A stretch of 64,000 nt of DNA, taken from positions 2,046,001 to 2,110,000 of the forward strand of contig NZ_JPSY01000001.1 of NCBI RefSeq assembly GCF_000763375.1. The letters are read 5' to 3'. Position 1 is the stretch's first letter, and each line of letters begins with the position of its first letter. Made by a program: the position numbers and the translations under genes. This stretch comes from Microbacterium profundi. GTDB lineage: Bacteria > Actinomycetota > Actinomycetes > Actinomycetales > Microbacteriaceae. The notes beneath the pieces are model-generated. The model had not been told where the DNA came from. It ran no database searches and saw only the letters and a list, made by a program, of their open reading frames with translations. Shown piece by piece: positions 55,005 to 64,000 of this stretch.

Positions 55005-56312
55005 ATGGATGAGCTTCCAGTTGTCGTGATCGGGGCGGGCCCGCAGGGGCTTGCCGCAGCGGCGCATCTTGCCGAACGCGGTGTGGACGTCGTTGTCCTC
55101 GAGCGTGGCGAGGGGCCCGCAGCGGCAGTATCGGAATGGGGCCATGTACGGCTCTTCTCGGCATGGCCGGAACTGACCGATGCGGCGGCACGACGTCTCC
55201 TCGAATCCACTGGCTGGAGTGCCCCAACGTCGGGGTGCCCGACCGGTGCGGAATGGGTGAACGAATACCTCGCGCCGCTCGCCGGCGTTCTGCGGGAGCA
55301 GGTGAGATACGCCACGACCGTGACGGGCATCGCTCGTCAAGGGCGTGACAAGGTCGTCGACGGCGGACGCAAGAGCCAGCCCTTCATCGTGCACGCGGTC
55401 GACCGAGACGGCAATGAATTCCGCCTGGGTGCCCGGGCCGTCATCGATGCAAGCGGCACGTGGGGTCTTCCCAACCCGGCGGGCAGCGATGGATTCCCGG
55501 CGCTCGGTGAGTCGACGGCGTCGGCCTCGATCTCGTACCGCATCCCTGACGACGTGTCCGAGCTCGCCGGGGCGCATGTCGTCGTCGTGGGCGCCGGGCA
55601 CTCCGCCACGCACGCCGTGCTGCGCCTGGGCGAACTGACCAGGCGATCGCCCGGTACCCAGGTCACGTGGCTGCTGCGTCGCGGGAGCGCGACGAATGTC
55701 TTCGGTGGCGGGCTCGGCGATGAGCTCCCGGAGCGCGCAGCGCTCGGCTCGCGCGCCCGCAAGATGATCGATGAGGGTCTGGTGAACCTGGTCACCGGAT
55801 TCCGGGTCGCGGAAATCAGTCAAGAGGATGAGGCGTTGACGGTCATCGCCGAGGACGGACGCGAGGTCGCGGGTGTCGCTCATGTGTTCGCTCTGACCGG
55901 GTTCCGACCGGACACCGAGATGCTGCGCGAGCTGCGTATCAGCCTTGACCCGGCTCTCGATGCCGTCGCCGGGATCGCCGCGGAGATCGACCCGAACATC
56001 CACTCATGCGGATCGGTGGGGGCCACCGGCGCCAGGGAGCTCGCCCAGCCGGAGCAGGGCTTCTTCATCGTCGGAGTGAAATCGTACGGCCGCGCGCCGA
56101 CGTTCCTCGCGATGACGGGATACGAGCAGGTACGAAGCGTCACCGCGCAGATCGCGGGAGATCACGAGGCCGCCGCACGCAACGAACTCGTCCTTCCCGA
56201 TACTGGCGTGTGCGGTGGATCCGGCGACTTCGACGACAACGCGGGAAGCTGCTGTGCAGCCCCGGCTCCGGCCTTGGTGCAGATCGGGTTGCGTCCCGTC
56301 ACCGTCGGCTGA
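55005..56312 (+). CDS. ArsO-like FAD/NAD(P) flavoprotein
   Basis: 435 residues. N-terminal FAD fold VVVIGAGPQGLAAAAHLAERG, a second nucleotide fold AHVVVVGAGHSATHAVL, and a C-terminal Cys-rich tail (DNAGSCCAAP). This matches the monooxygenase-type flavoproteins found in ars operons (ArsO). GAGGAG at 54994-54999 sets ATG 55005; a GTG three bases earlier is possible. The reaction in arsenic metabolism is not established. Confidence 0.8.
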   Translation: MDELPVVVIGAGPQGLAAAAHLAERGVDVVVLERGEGPAAAVSEWGHVRLFSAWPELTDAAARRLLESTGWSAPTSGCPTGAEWVNEYLAPLAGVLREQVRYATTVTGIARQGRDKVVDGGRKSQPFIVHAVDRDGNEFRLGARAVIDASGTWGLPNPAGSDGFPALGESTASASISYRIPDDVSELAGAHVVVVGAGHSATHAVLRLGELTRRSPGTQVTWLLRRGSATNVFGGGLGDELPERAALGSRARKMIDEGLVNLVTGFRVAEISQEDEALTVIAEDGREVAGVAHVFALTGFRPDTEMLRELRISLDPALDAVAGIAAEIDPNIHSCGSVGATGARELAQPEQGFFIVGVKSYGRAPTFLAMTGYEQVRSVTAQIAGDHEAAARNELVLPDTGVCGGSGDFDDNAGSCCAAPAPALVQIGLRPVTVG

Positions 56313-56369
56313 TCGTCACGTCACGAAGGGCTGGGGTCCCCGGGGAGGAGGGCCCAGCCGTTCGTGTCC

Positions 56370-56774
56370 TCAGCCCGCGAGACGCGCAGCGAGCCCGCGC
56401 ACGCTCTCATTGACAGCATCGCGCAGCTCGCGCACTCCGTCGGCTTCCCAGTTCGTTGGATCAGGGAACGACCACTCGACGAGTTCTCCGCGCACCGGGC
56501 CTGGTAAAGACAGGCCCGGCTTCATCAGTACCACGACATCAGCGGCGTCGAGATCTCCGGCCGTCACCGCACGCGGATGTGCGGCGCTCGTGTCGATGCC
56601 GAGTTCTTGCAATGATGCCGCGACCGCCGGGTTGATCGCCTCGGCCGGGTTGATCCCCGCGCTTGTGGCCACCAGGTGCTTGTCTCCGACATGGGCGAGC
56701 AGGTGGGCGCCCAGCTGCGAACGCCCCGCGTTGTGAGTGCAGATGAACAGGACGGTCTTGGGCTGGGTCGTCAT
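56370..56774 (-). CDS. arsC: Mycothiol-type arsenate reductase (single Cys)
   Basis: 134 residues, low-molecular-weight phosphatase fold with the P-loop [11 protein letters not shown]. Cys12 is the only cysteine, so it cannot use the intramolecular relay of thioredoxin-type ArsC. That matches the corynebacterial ArsC1/ArsC2 class that uses mycothiol and mycoredoxin. Divergent from trxB. This adds a second reduction route to the cluster. Confidence 0.83.
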   Translation of the reverse strand: MTTQPKTVLFICTHNAGRSQLGAHLLAHVGDKHLVATSAGINPAEAINPAVAASLQELGIDTSAAHPRAVTAGDLDAADVVVLMKPGLSLPGPVRGELVEWSFPDPTNWEADGVRELRDAVNESVRGLAARLAG

Positions 56775-56877
56775 TTCGCGGCTTTCTCGGAGGAAGGAAG
56801 AGGGTGTGCTGCATTGGCATGATCCGCTCGTCGGGTGACGGGCAGGTGAACTCCTCTTCTGTATGGTTTGCTTTCGG

Positions 56878-56895
56878 TATCGACGAATGTCAATA
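56878..56895. promoter_or_regulatory. Shared ArsR operator-like site B
   Basis: TATCGACGAATGTCAATA, near-identical to site A at 54939-54956. It ends 7 nt before the trxB start, so a bound repressor would block the divergent trxB and arsC promoters. No good Shine-Dalgarno precedes trxB, which may be leaderless. Confidence 0.68.
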
Positions 56896-56902
56896 TAGAC
56901 AC

Positions 56903-57880
56903 ATGTCGATTCAAGAGGTTGAGCTGGTCATCATCGGTTCCGGACCTGCCGGGTACACCGCTGCGGTCTATGCCGCTCGTGCGGGACTTGAGCCGGTCGT
57001 GCTCGCGGGTTCCGTGACTGCGGGTGGTGCACTGATGACGACGACCGAGGTGGAGAACTTCCCCGGGTTCGTCGACGGTGTGCAGGGGCCGGAGTTGATG
57101 GAGTCGATGCGAGCGCAGGCCGAGCGCTTCGGCGCACGCATCCTGCTCGAGGACGCCATCCGCGTCGATCTCGACGGCCCGATCAAGATCGTCGAGACCG
57201 GCGGCGGAGAGACGATCCACGCCCGCGCAGTCATCCTCACGATGGGGTCCGCCTATCGCAAGCTCGGACTGCCCGAAGAAGACCGGCTGACCGGCCACGG
57301 ACTCTCGTGGTGTGCGACGTGTGACGGGTTCTTCTTCCGCGAGCAGGAGATCGTCGTCGTCGGCGGTGGCGACTCCGCGATGGAGGAAGCACTGTTCCTG
57401 ACGCGCTTCGCATCGAAGGTCACCGTCGTGCACCGCCGCGAAGAGTTCCGCGCCTCGAAGATCATGGCGCAGCGGGTACTCGACCACCCGAAGATCGACG
57501 TCGCCTGGAACAGCGAGGTCGCAGGCATCATCGGCGCCGAGAAGGTGCACGCTGTCGCCCTCCGCGACACCGTCACCGGAGCAGAACGCGAGCTTTCGGC
57601 AACCGGGGTATTCGTGGCCATCGGGCACGACCCGCGCTCCGAACTGGTCACTGGGATCATCGACACGGACGCCGACGGATATGTGCTCGTCGAACATCCT
57701 TCCACCCGCACGAACCTTCCCGGAGTGTTCGCGGCTGGCGACCTGGTCGACCACACCTACCGTCAGGCCATCACCGCTGCGGGCACCGGATGCGCCGCCG
57801 CGCAGGACGCCCAGCACTACCTATCCGCTCTGGACGAGAGCACCACGTTCGAACTCGAGACCGAGGAGGTGTTCGCATGA
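56903..57880 (+). CDS. trxB: Thioredoxin reductase
   Basis: 325 residues. FAD fold [21 protein letters not shown], redox pair in [17 protein letters not shown] fold [17 protein letters not shown] and the C-terminal [21 protein letters not shown] are intact. First gene of trxB-trxA-acr3-arsRC-arsC; supplies electrons to the thioredoxin-dependent ArsC domains of this cluster. Confidence 0.94.
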   Translation: MSIQEVELVIIGSGPAGYTAAVYAARAGLEPVVLAGSVTAGGALMTTTEVENFPGFVDGVQGPELMESMRAQAERFGARILLEDAIRVDLDGPIKIVETGGGETIHARAVILTMGSAYRKLGLPEEDRLTGHGLSWCATCDGFFFREQEIVVVGGGDSAMEEALFLTRFASKVTVVHRREEFRASKIMAQRVLDHPKIDVAWNSEVAGIIGAEKVHAVALRDTVTGAERELSATGVFVAIGHDPRSELVTGIIDTDADGYVLVEHPSTRTNLPGVFAAGDLVDHTYRQAITAAGTGCAAAQDAQHYLSALDESTTFELETEEVFA

Positions 57881-58203
57881 GAAGCCCCGCATCTGTCACC
57901 GACGCCACATTCCAGACCGAGGTCCTCGATGCGGATCTCCCCGTAGTCGTGGACATCTGGGCCACCTGGTGCGGCCCGTGCAAGCAGATCGCACCTCTGT
58001 TGGAGCAGCTCGCAGTCGAGTACGACGGCCGGATCAAGATCGTCAAGCTCGATGCCGACCAGAACCCGGCGGCGGTAGTGGCCGCCGGCGTCACCTCGAT
58101 CCCCACCCTGAGTTTCTATAAGAACGGTGTCCGCAACGACATCCTCATCGGTGCACACCCGAAGACTGTTATCACCGAGAAGATGGAGGCGCTGCTCGCA
58201 TGA
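57877..58203 (+). CDS. trxA: Thioredoxin
   Basis: 108 residues with the WCGPCK active site after VVDIWAT and the cis-Pro motif SIPTL. ATGA overlap with trxB. Dedicated thioredoxin for recycling the arsenate reductases. Confidence 0.94.
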   Translation: MRSPASVTDATFQTEVLDADLPVVVDIWATWCGPCKQIAPLLEQLAVEYDGRIKIVKLDADQNPAAVVAAGVTSIPTLSFYKNGVRNDILIGAHPKTVITEKMEALLA

Positions 58204-59312
58204 GTGCTGTAACCGTTCCCGCGCCGACGTCGACGACGCGACGCCTGTCCACCCTGGACCGCTGGCTGCCGCTGTGGATCGGGCTCGCCATGGTCGGCGG
58301 CATCCTCCTCGGGCGCTTCGTTCCCGGCGTATCGCCGCTGCTCGCGAGCCTTGAAGTGGGCGGGATCTCTATCCCGATCGCTCTCGGCCTGCTGGTGATG
58401 ATGTACCCCGTCCTGGCGAAGGTCCGCTACGACAAGGTCGCGGCGGTCACCGGCGATAAGAAGCTGCTCATCTCCTCGCTCGTGCTGAACTGGCTGATCG
58501 GCCCCGCGCTGATGTTCGCACTCGCCTGGATGTTCCTGCCAGATCTGCCGGAATACCGGACGGGCCTGATCATCGTCGGGCTCGCCCGATGCATCGCGAT
58601 GGTCGTCATCTGGAACGACCTCGCCTGCGGAGACCGCGAAGCCGCCGCCGTGCTCGTCGCGGTCAACTCGGTGTTCCAGGTCTTCGCGTTCTCACTGCTC
58701 GGCTGGTTCTACCTCACCGTCCTCCCCGGATGGCTGGGGCTGGACTCGCAGGGGCTGGACTTCTCCGTCGGGGCGATCGCGCTGAACGTGTTCGTCTTCC
58801 TCGGCATCCCGTTGCTGGCCGGATTCGCGTCCCGCTTCATCGGCGAGCGCCGAAAGGGCCGCGACTGGTACGAGGAGAAGTTCCTGCCGAAGATCGGCCC
58901 GTGGGCCCTCTACGGGCTGCTGTTCACCATCGTGCTGCTGTTCGCCCTGCAAGGCGAACAGGTCACCTCCCGCCCGCTCGACGTGGCGCGGATCGCACTG
59001 CCGCTGCTGGTGTACTTCGCAGTCATGTGGTTCGTCGGACTCTTCACCGGCAAGGCTCTCGGCCTCGGATACGCACGCTCATCGACGTTGGCGTTCACTG
59101 CAGCCGGCAACAACTTCGAACTCGCGATCGCGGTGGCCATCGGCACCTTCGGTGCCGCGTCCGGCCAGGCCCTCGCAGGCGTCGTCGGCCCGCTGATCGA
59201 AGTGCCTTTGCTCGTGGGGCTCGTCTACGTCTCGCTCTGGGCAGCCAGGCGCTGGTTCCACACCGATCCATACGCCGCAGCTCCATACGCCGACGTGAGG
59301 ACGCCATCATGA
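58200..59312 (+). CDS. acr3: Acr3-family arsenite efflux carrier
   Basis: 370 residues, about ten membrane helices. Conserved Acr3 features are the Cys in GLARCIAMVVIWNDLACGD and the Glu in AGNNFELAIAVAIGTFG. Exports arsenite, driven by the proton gradient. ATGA overlap on both sides, so it is translated with trxA and the ArsR-ArsC fusion. Confidence 0.95.
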   Translation: MSAVTVPAPTSTTRRLSTLDRWLPLWIGLAMVGGILLGRFVPGVSPLLASLEVGGISIPIALGLLVMMYPVLAKVRYDKVAAVTGDKKLLISSLVLNWLIGPALMFALAWMFLPDLPEYRTGLIIVGLARCIAMVVIWNDLACGDREAAAVLVAVNSVFQVFAFSLLGWFYLTVLPGWLGLDSQGLDFSVGAIALNVFVFLGIPLLAGFASRFIGERRKGRDWYEEKFLPKIGPWALYGLLFTIVLLFALQGEQVTSRPLDVARIALPLLVYFAVMWFVGLFTGKALGLGYARSSTLAFTAAGNNFELAIAVAIGTFGAASGQALAGVVGPLIEVPLLVGLVYVSLWAARRWFHTDPYAAAPYADVRTPS

Positions 59313-60310
59313 AGGTCACTTTGACCGCTGAAGACACCTGCAGTCCGGTCGCCTCGCACGCGATAGGGCAGGACGCGGCGTCATCCGTCGCAGCCACATT
59401 GAAGGCGCTCTCTGACCCCCTGCGCCTGCGGATGTTGTCCGCGATCGCCTCCAACCCCCGCGGCGAGTCCTGCGTCTGCGATCTCGCCGAGCTCGCCGAG
59501 GTGTCACAGCCGACCGTGTCGCATCACCTGAAGGTGCTCAAGGACGTCGATGTGCTGACGTCCGAGCGCCGCGGCACCTGGGTCTGGTACAAGATCCACC
59601 CGAACCGCCGCCGCGCCGTCACCACACTGTTGGACTCCTTCGCGCCGGCTACGGTCGCCGGTCCGGCTTCCGATGGTGCATCGGAAGAGTCGCTCCGGCC
59701 CGACTTCGACGCCCGTGTGACCCGTCTCGCTGATGAACTGTTCGCCGACATTCCCGAGGTGGACGAGGCCGTCGTCCTCACTGTCGTCCGCGAGTCGTAC
59801 ACAGCCCTCGCGCGCACCGCCAGGGTGACCTCGGCGCTGATCCCGCTCGCAGAGCGTTTCGCCAGGCAGCGACTGAGCGATCTCACCCGCGACCGCGACA
59901 CGGCAGTCCCGCAGGTGCTGTTCGTCTGCGTCGCCAACGCCGGCCGCTCGCAGCTCGCCGCCGCACTCGTCAATCAGCTCGCCGGTGGCAGGGTCGTCGC
60001 GCGCTCGGCCGGATCCAGCCCCGCCGACGTCATCCACCCGCACGTGCGCTCGCTGCTCGCCGAGATCGAGGGCGACGCGGCCGCCGAGCGATTCCCGAAG
60101 CCGCTGACCGACGACGCCGTCAGGGCAGCGGATGTCGTCATCACGATGGGCTGCGGGGATGTGTGCCCGATCATCCCCGGCGTCCGCTACGACGATTGGG
60201 CTGTCGGTGACCCGGCCCTCGCCTCGCGCGAAGGCGTCGAAGCCATCCGCGATGACATCACCGCCCGCGTGCGTGCCCTTGTCCAGGAACTACTCGAGGA
60301 GACCTCATGA
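59309..60310 (+). CDS. ArsR-ArsC fusion (sensor-repressor plus arsenate reductase)
   Basis: 333 residues. Residues 1-115 are an ArsR winged helix with the metal site ESCVCDLAEL; the middle (DELFADIPEVDEAVVLTVVRESY) is a three-helix domain; the C-terminus is an ArsC with CVANAGRSQLAAAL and the redox pair MGCGDVCPIIPG. One chain thus carries both arsenite-sensing and arsenate-reducing activities. Start overlaps acr3. Confidence 0.92.
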   Translation: MKVTLTAEDTCSPVASHAIGQDAASSVAATLKALSDPLRLRMLSAIASNPRGESCVCDLAELAEVSQPTVSHHLKVLKDVDVLTSERRGTWVWYKIHPNRRRAVTTLLDSFAPATVAGPASDGASEESLRPDFDARVTRLADELFADIPEVDEAVVLTVVRESYTALARTARVTSALIPLAERFARQRLSDLTRDRDTAVPQVLFVCVANAGRSQLAAALVNQLAGGRVVARSAGSSPADVIHPHVRSLLAEIEGDAAAERFPKPLTDDAVRAADVVITMGCGDVCPIIPGVRYDDWAVGDPALASREGVEAIRDDITARVRALVQELLEETS

Positions 60311-60729
60311 CCGACACTGCCACCAAGCCCTCCGTCCTGTTCGTCTGCGTCCACAATGCCGGTCGCTCTCAGATGGCGGCCGGATTCCTCCGCGACATCG
60401 CCGGCGATCGCATCGAGGTGCGCTCCGCAGGATCCGTGCCGGCCGACCGGATCAACCCCGTCGCGGTCGACGCGATGGCCGAGCTCGGCATCGACATCAC
60501 CGCCGAACAGCCCAAGGTGCTCACCACCGAAGCGGTGCAGGCCTCTGATGTCGTCATCACGATGGGCTGCGGCGACGCCTGCCCGTTCTTCCCGGGCAAG
60601 CGCTACGAGGACTGGAAGCTCGACGACCCGGCAGGCCAGGGCATCGACTCGGTGCGCCCGATCCGCGATGAGATCAGGGCGCGCATCGAGACGCTCGTGG
60701 GTGAACTGGTCCCTTCCGGTCGGAACTGA
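60307..60729 (+). CDS. arsC: Thioredoxin-coupled arsenate reductase
   Basis: 140 residues. Nucleophile Cys in LFVCVHNAGRSQM, the resolving Cys pair in MGCGDACPFFPGKRYEDW, and the C-terminal WKLDDPAGQG. Reduces arsenate to arsenite using thioredoxin. Last gene of the trxB-trxA-acr3 operon, ATGA overlap with the fusion. Confidence 0.95.
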   Translation: MTDTATKPSVLFVCVHNAGRSQMAAGFLRDIAGDRIEVRSAGSVPADRINPVAVDAMAELGIDITAEQPKVLTTEAVQASDVVITMGCGDACPFFPGKRYEDWKLDDPAGQGIDSVRPIRDEIRARIETLVGELVPSGRN

Positions 60730-60835
60730 CAGCAGACAGGGCGCGAGGCCCGGAGATCACGTGGGTGACGCGACCTGACGGCAGATCCGTCCCGCGGGAC
60801 ACGTCAGGAGCGTTCCGTCCCGACGCGCTGCGCAC

Positions 60836-60861
60836 CTGCCGGAAACGATCGTTTTCGGCAG
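60836..60861. promoter_or_regulatory. 26-bp palindrome after the arsC gene
   Basis: A near-perfect palindrome (one G-T mismatch per arm) centred on ACGATCGT, between the arsC stop and the convergent lipoprotein stop. Could terminate both transcripts. The right half, GATCGTTTTCGGCAG, recurs as GATCGTTTACGGCAG at 61420-61434. Confidence 0.55.
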
Positions 60862-60865
60862 ACGT

Positions 60866-61354
60866 CTAATCAGATGGGACTTTGCATGGCGTAAGGTCCA
60901 CAGTGCCTGCAGATCCGCAGGTCAGTGACATCCCCCATGTTCGGTCGCCTCGACAATTCACCATCTTGAACGCTGACCAGTCATAGCTCCCGAACTTGCC
61001 GGGCCATGCCCAGAAGATCACCGCGGAGTCTTCGAACTTCACCTCGATGCCGCTCTCGGCGAACCAGCTCCAAGTTGCAGGGCCCGAATACAGACCCCCT
61101 GTGTCGTCCCAGCAGATTCCCGAGTCGGTTCTCTCCCATTGGCCCTCCGGCATGTTCGCCAACTGGGCGTTGCCGCCGGAAGAGATCGTCAAAGACATTC
61201 TTGGCTCAGGCTCGATGGCAACCTCGTCGATTCGGCCACCGTCCCACGCCGCCGAGGGTTGTGGCCTGGATTCGGGCTCGCGCGCACCGCAGGCCACTAG
61301 TCCGATAGCCAGAAGCAGGGCGGCCGAGACAAGCGCGGCAGATCGTCGGAGCAT
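60866..61354 (-). CDS. Small secreted lipoprotein
   Basis: 162 residues with a lipoprotein signal (LLLAIGLVACGAREP). The mature part has two Trp-rich stretches (DDTGGLYSGPATWSWFAE, VIFWAWPGKFGSYDW) and four further Cys that may form disulphides. No family recognised. Lower-GC and bracketed by related repeats, so possibly acquired. Confidence 0.7.
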   Translation of the reverse strand: MLRRSAALVSAALLLAIGLVACGAREPESRPQPSAAWDGGRIDEVAIEPEPRMSLTISSGGNAQLANMPEGQWERTDSGICWDDTGGLYSGPATWSWFAESGIEVKFEDSAVIFWAWPGKFGSYDWSAFKMVNCRGDRTWGMSLTCGSAGTVDLTPCKVPSD

Positions 61355-61385
61355 CGCACCTTTTCTGTTCGCGGGCAGTGAGAAC

Positions 61386-61397
61386 ACCTTAAGGTGC
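61386..61397. promoter_or_regulatory. Palindrome CACCTTAAGGTG
   Basis: Perfect 12-bp palindrome 31 nt upstream of the lipoprotein start. Candidate operator. Confidence 0.4.
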
Positions 61398-61519
61398 CGA
61401 TGCTGAACACACCAGAATGATCGTTTACGGCAGGACCGTGCCGAGTATCCCCGCCTCGTGTTGCGATACCCCTGAGCACCGACTTCCGGACTCGGTAGTC
61501 GAACTGCGAGACTGGCGAC

Positions 61520-61909
61520 GTGGCGGGAATACACCATGTGGAGATCTGGATTGTCGATGCCCCCGCGCTCGCTGAATGGGGCTGGTTGCTTCGCGAGCTG
61601 AAATTTGCGCGGGAGAGCGAGTGGGAGGACGGTGAGTCCTGGGCGGCAGGTGGCGCTTACGTCACGTTGACGACGTCACCGAACCTGAGCGGGCCAACGC
61701 ATGACCGGCGGGCTCCGGGCATGAATCATCTCGCGTTCAAGGCCGGCACGGCCGCCGTCGTGGATGCGATCATGGCAACCGCCACGTCACATGGGTGGCA
61801 GCCGTTGTATCACGATCGATATCCGCACGCGGGTGGAACAGATCACTATGCAGGCTGGCTTGAGAACTCCGCGGGGTTCAAAGCAGAGGTCGTCGCGGAC
61901 GAGTTCTAA
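61520..61909 (+). CDS. VOC (glyoxalase/bleomycin-resistance) family protein
   Basis: 129 residues starting at GTG. Single VOC module pair: IHHVEIWIVDAPALAEW, MNHLAFKAGTAAVVDAI and a closing KAEVVADE, with His and Glu ligands in the usual places. Could be a dioxygenase, isomerase or antibiotic-binding protein. Confidence 0.85.
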   Translation: MAGIHHVEIWIVDAPALAEWGWLLRELKFARESEWEDGESWAAGGAYVTLTTSPNLSGPTHDRRAPGMNHLAFKAGTAAVVDAIMATATSHGWQPLYHDRYPHAGGTDHYAGWLENSAGFKAEVVADEF

Positions 61910-61950
61910 CTGTCGCCGAGAACCTCTGCACTGCTTCTTGAAGGCAGGTG

Positions 61951-61982
61951 TTGTTGCAGCCCCGGAGCCGGGGCCGCAACAA
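61951..61982. terminator. Bidirectional hairpin between convergent genes
   Basis: TTGTTGC and GCAACAA form outer arms and CCCCGG/CCGGGG inner arms, between the VOC gene and the convergent hydrolase. Serves both transcripts. Confidence 0.75.
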
Positions 61983-61998
61983 GCGGCTTGTACGTTGT

Positions 61999-62949
61999 CT
62001 ATCGGCGGCGTGCGGTGTCCTGTTGCTGCAGCCAGCTCAGGATCGCATGGTTGAGTTCGGCCGGCTTTTCCTGCTGGATCCAATGCCCACACTCGAGAGT
62101 GACGACGTCGGCGTTGGGCACAAAGTCTGCAAGCGTCTCAGATTTCCGAATCATGTCTCGGTCACCGTAGATCATGAGGGTCGGCTGATGGACGATCGGG
62201 TCCACGTCGGCCAGCAAGTGCCAGTTGCGGTCGAGGTTTCTGTACCAGTTCACACCGCCGGTGAATCCGGAGGCTTCGAACGCGGAGACCAGAACGGCGA
62301 GTTCGTCGTCGCTCATCACCGGGTCACCGAGTGGCGTTTCAGCTCGAGCGAGATCGATGAACGCCATACCGGGCTGGGGCTGGCGAGGAGGCTCGTTCTT
62401 CCGGTACAGGTTGCGAAGGAACTGGTAGGTGTACTCATCGAAGACGGCGTCGGCGACGCCAGGCTGACGGTTGAAGTGGACGAAGTAGAAGTCGCCGCCG
62501 AGCACTGCTTCCATGAGCTCGATCCACGGCGTCTCCCCGCGTTCCTGGTAGGGCAGGCTCAAGTTGATGACCTTGTCCACACGGTCGGGATGCAACAGGG
62601 CCAGACCCCAGACGACGTTCGCGCCCCAGTCGTGACCGACGAAGGTGGCGTTGCTGTATCCGTAGTGATCGAGAAGCGCGGCGAGGTCACCTGACAGGTG
62701 CTCGATATCGTAGGCCGTCACATCGTCCGGCCGCGAAGAGTTGCCGTAGCCGCGTTGGTTCGGGACGATGACGTGGTACCCCGCGGCGACGAGGGCCGAC
62801 ACCTGATGGCGCCATACCGAGGCATGCCCCGGCCACCCGTGGCACAGCACAATGGGGTTTCCGGCGTTGTCTCGTCCTGCCTCGAACACTTCGAGTTCGA
62901 TGCCGTTTACGGGGATGAGGGTGGGGTCGGGGAAGGCGGACAGGTTCAC
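61999..62949 (-). CDS. Epoxide-hydrolase-like alpha/beta hydrolase
   Basis: 316 residues. Oxyanion motif LCHGWPGHASVW, nucleophile Asp in FVGHDWGANVVWGL, lid region with FYFVHFNRQPGVAD, and the catalytic His in LECGHWIQQEKP. Asp as nucleophile and HGWPG fit epoxide hydrolases rather than esterases. Divergent from the WYL regulator, which may control it. Confidence 0.88.
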   Translation of the reverse strand: MNLSAFPDPTLIPVNGIELEVFEAGRDNAGNPIVLCHGWPGHASVWRHQVSALVAAGYHVIVPNQRGYGNSSRPDDVTAYDIEHLSGDLAALLDHYGYSNATFVGHDWGANVVWGLALLHPDRVDKVINLSLPYQERGETPWIELMEAVLGGDFYFVHFNRQPGVADAVFDEYTYQFLRNLYRKNEPPRQPQPGMAFIDLARAETPLGDPVMSDDELAVLVSAFEASGFTGGVNWYRNLDRNWHLLADVDPIVHQPTLMIYGDRDMIRKSETLADFVPNADVVTLECGHWIQQEKPAELNHAILSWLQQQDTARRR

Positions 62950-63057
62950 GGATACTCCTATGAGTTGGGTGCCAGATCGCGTTGCGGATCGGCTGCGCTC
63001 AGAACGTACGAGGCATTCTGGACACCGGACGTCCTAGATCCTCGGCAAGCTGAGATC

Positions 63058-64000
63058 ATGCGAACGGATTCCACGGGCAGGGCCTTGCAACTGCTGTCCC
63101 TTCTGCAGACCCATCGCTTCTGGCCCTGTGCAGAACTCGCGGCTCGGCTCGGGGTGACCGAACGAACGGTGCGAAGAGACCTCGACCGCCTTCGCGAGCT
63201 CGGCTACCCGATCGATTCCATCTCGGGAAGGTACGGCGGCTACCGGCTCGCGACCGGAGCGCACGTGCCGCCTCTAATACTCGACGACGAGGAGGCCGTC
63301 GCGGTAGCGATCGGATTGCGTTACGGCGCGGAGGCCGCCGTCAGCGGGATCGAGGAGACGTCGCTCCGCGCGCTGGCAAAGATCGAAGCCCTGCTGCCCC
63401 ACAGACTCCGTCGACGCGTATCCGCGCTGCACTCGAGCGTCGCATCACTGCGGCGAACAGCGAATGACGCGGTCATCCATCCTGAGTCGCTGAGCGTGTT
63501 CGCCGCCGCTTGCCGTGACCATGAGCTCGTGCGATTCGAGTACCGACAAAGCCAGGGCGAGAGCAGTAGGCGGTATGTCGAGCCGCATCAGCTCGTCACA
63601 GCCGGGCGTCGATGGTATCTCGTGGCATGGGACGGAGACCGTCGCGATTGGAGAACATTCCGACTCGACCGGATCCACGAGCCGCGACCGGTCGGCAGTC
63701 ATTTCACGCCTCGCACGATTCCCGGTGGAGACGCGGCCGATTTTGTCGCGAGCTCGATCGGCCGCTCTGCCCGCGATCGCAATGCGACGCTCGCCATTCA
63801 CAAACCGTTCGCAGAGATTGAGGGCGTCCTTCGGTGGACTGACCACACTCTGAGGGAGGAGCACGCAGAACACTGCGTCGTCCAGATCTGCAGCGAAGAT
63901 CTCGGACGACTCGCGATGACGGTCGCCGAGATAGCGCTCACCGCTCCCGTGTCTGTCGTCGAGCCGCCCGAACTCGCGCGCGCCATCGAGCGGCTCGCCA
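63058..64000 (+). CDS. WYL-domain transcriptional regulator (YafY-like), partial
   Basis: Runs off the right edge; at least 314 residues. N-terminal winged helix (ALQLLSLLQTHRFWPCAELA, VTERTVRRDLDRLRELGYPI) with SGRYGGYRL wing, then a WYL ligand domain (VEPHQLVTAGRRWYLVAWD, TFRLDRI). Divergent from the epoxide hydrolase with 108 nt between starts; probable local regulator. Confidence 0.88.
   Translation, partial: MRTDSTGRALQLLSLLQTHRFWPCAELAARLGVTERTVRRDLDRLRELGYPIDSISGRYGGYRLATGAHVPPLILDDEEAVAVAIGLRYGAEAAVSGIEETSLRALAKIEALLPHRLRRRVSALHSSVASLRRTANDAVIHPESLSVFAAACRDHELVRFEYRQSQGESSRRYVEPHQLVTAGRRWYLVAWDGDRRDWRTFRLDRIHEPRPVGSHFTPRTIPGGDAADFVASSIGRSARDRNATLAIHKPFAEIEGVLRWTDHTLREEHAEHCVVQICSEDLGRLAMTVAEIALTAPVSVVEPPELARAIERLA

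Overview
The window is high-GC (roughly two thirds G+C) actinobacterial chromosome. Dense short operons, frequent ATGA overlaps, GTG starts, a DUF222/HNH protein, an Lhr/Nei2 pair, DUF4229, a fused ArsR-ArsC and the best remembered protein matches all point to Microbacteriaceae, most likely Microbacterium or a close relative. This assignment is inference; there is no rRNA gene in the window.

Region by region. 1-1.1 kb: a shortened TetR gene (cut by the window edge) and a metallo-beta-lactamase-fold gene broken by an in-frame stop. 1.1-6.3 kb: a choline-to-glycine-betaine operon (betT-betB-betA). 6.4-8.4 kb: NCS1 permease plus a coupled cysteine hydrolase. 8.4-13.6 kb: DUF222/HNH protein, M18 aminopeptidase and a divergent two-component pair. 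14.1-17.1 kb: three-gene phosphonate catabolism operon, later complemented by a phnCDE transporter at 26.9-30.6 kb. 17-26.7 kb: second YidC, nitronate monooxygenase, a minimal VapBC-like toxin-antitoxin pair, a fossil of an amino-acid binding protein, purU, a CPA2 antiporter, a Clp ATPase behind an HspR-type operator, a glutamine amidotransferase and a LysR-like protein. 30.6-37.5 kb: hexapeptide protein, Nei2 glycosylase, EI24 protein and a giant Lhr helicase carrying short repeats in frame. 37.6-47.4 kb: zinc/cadmium efflux with a degraded regulator, then housekeeping genes including menA.

From 47.5 to 60.7 kb the window holds an arsenic-phosphate island that starts just after a tRNA-like structure. 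It has an ArsR, two multidomain wHTH/ArsR-ArsC proteins, two stand-alone arsenate reductases (one single-Cys mycothiol type, one thioredoxin type), its own thioredoxin reductase and thioredoxin, the Acr3 arsenite exporter, an ArsO-like flavoprotein, an MFS exporter and a complete pstSCAB phosphate importer behind a recognisable PHO box. The last gene of the pst operon is an OmpR-type regulator whose receiver domain has lost its phosphorylation site, and PstB lacks about 13 residues ahead of the Walker A motif. Two divergent promoters in the island share an 18-bp operator-like sequence, 17/18 identical. The expected logic is to exclude arsenate by high-affinity phosphate import, reduce what enters, export arsenite, and sense both signals.

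60.8-64 kb: a small lipoprotein bracketed by repeats, a VOC protein, an epoxide-hydrolase-like enzyme and a WYL-domain regulator cut by the window edge.
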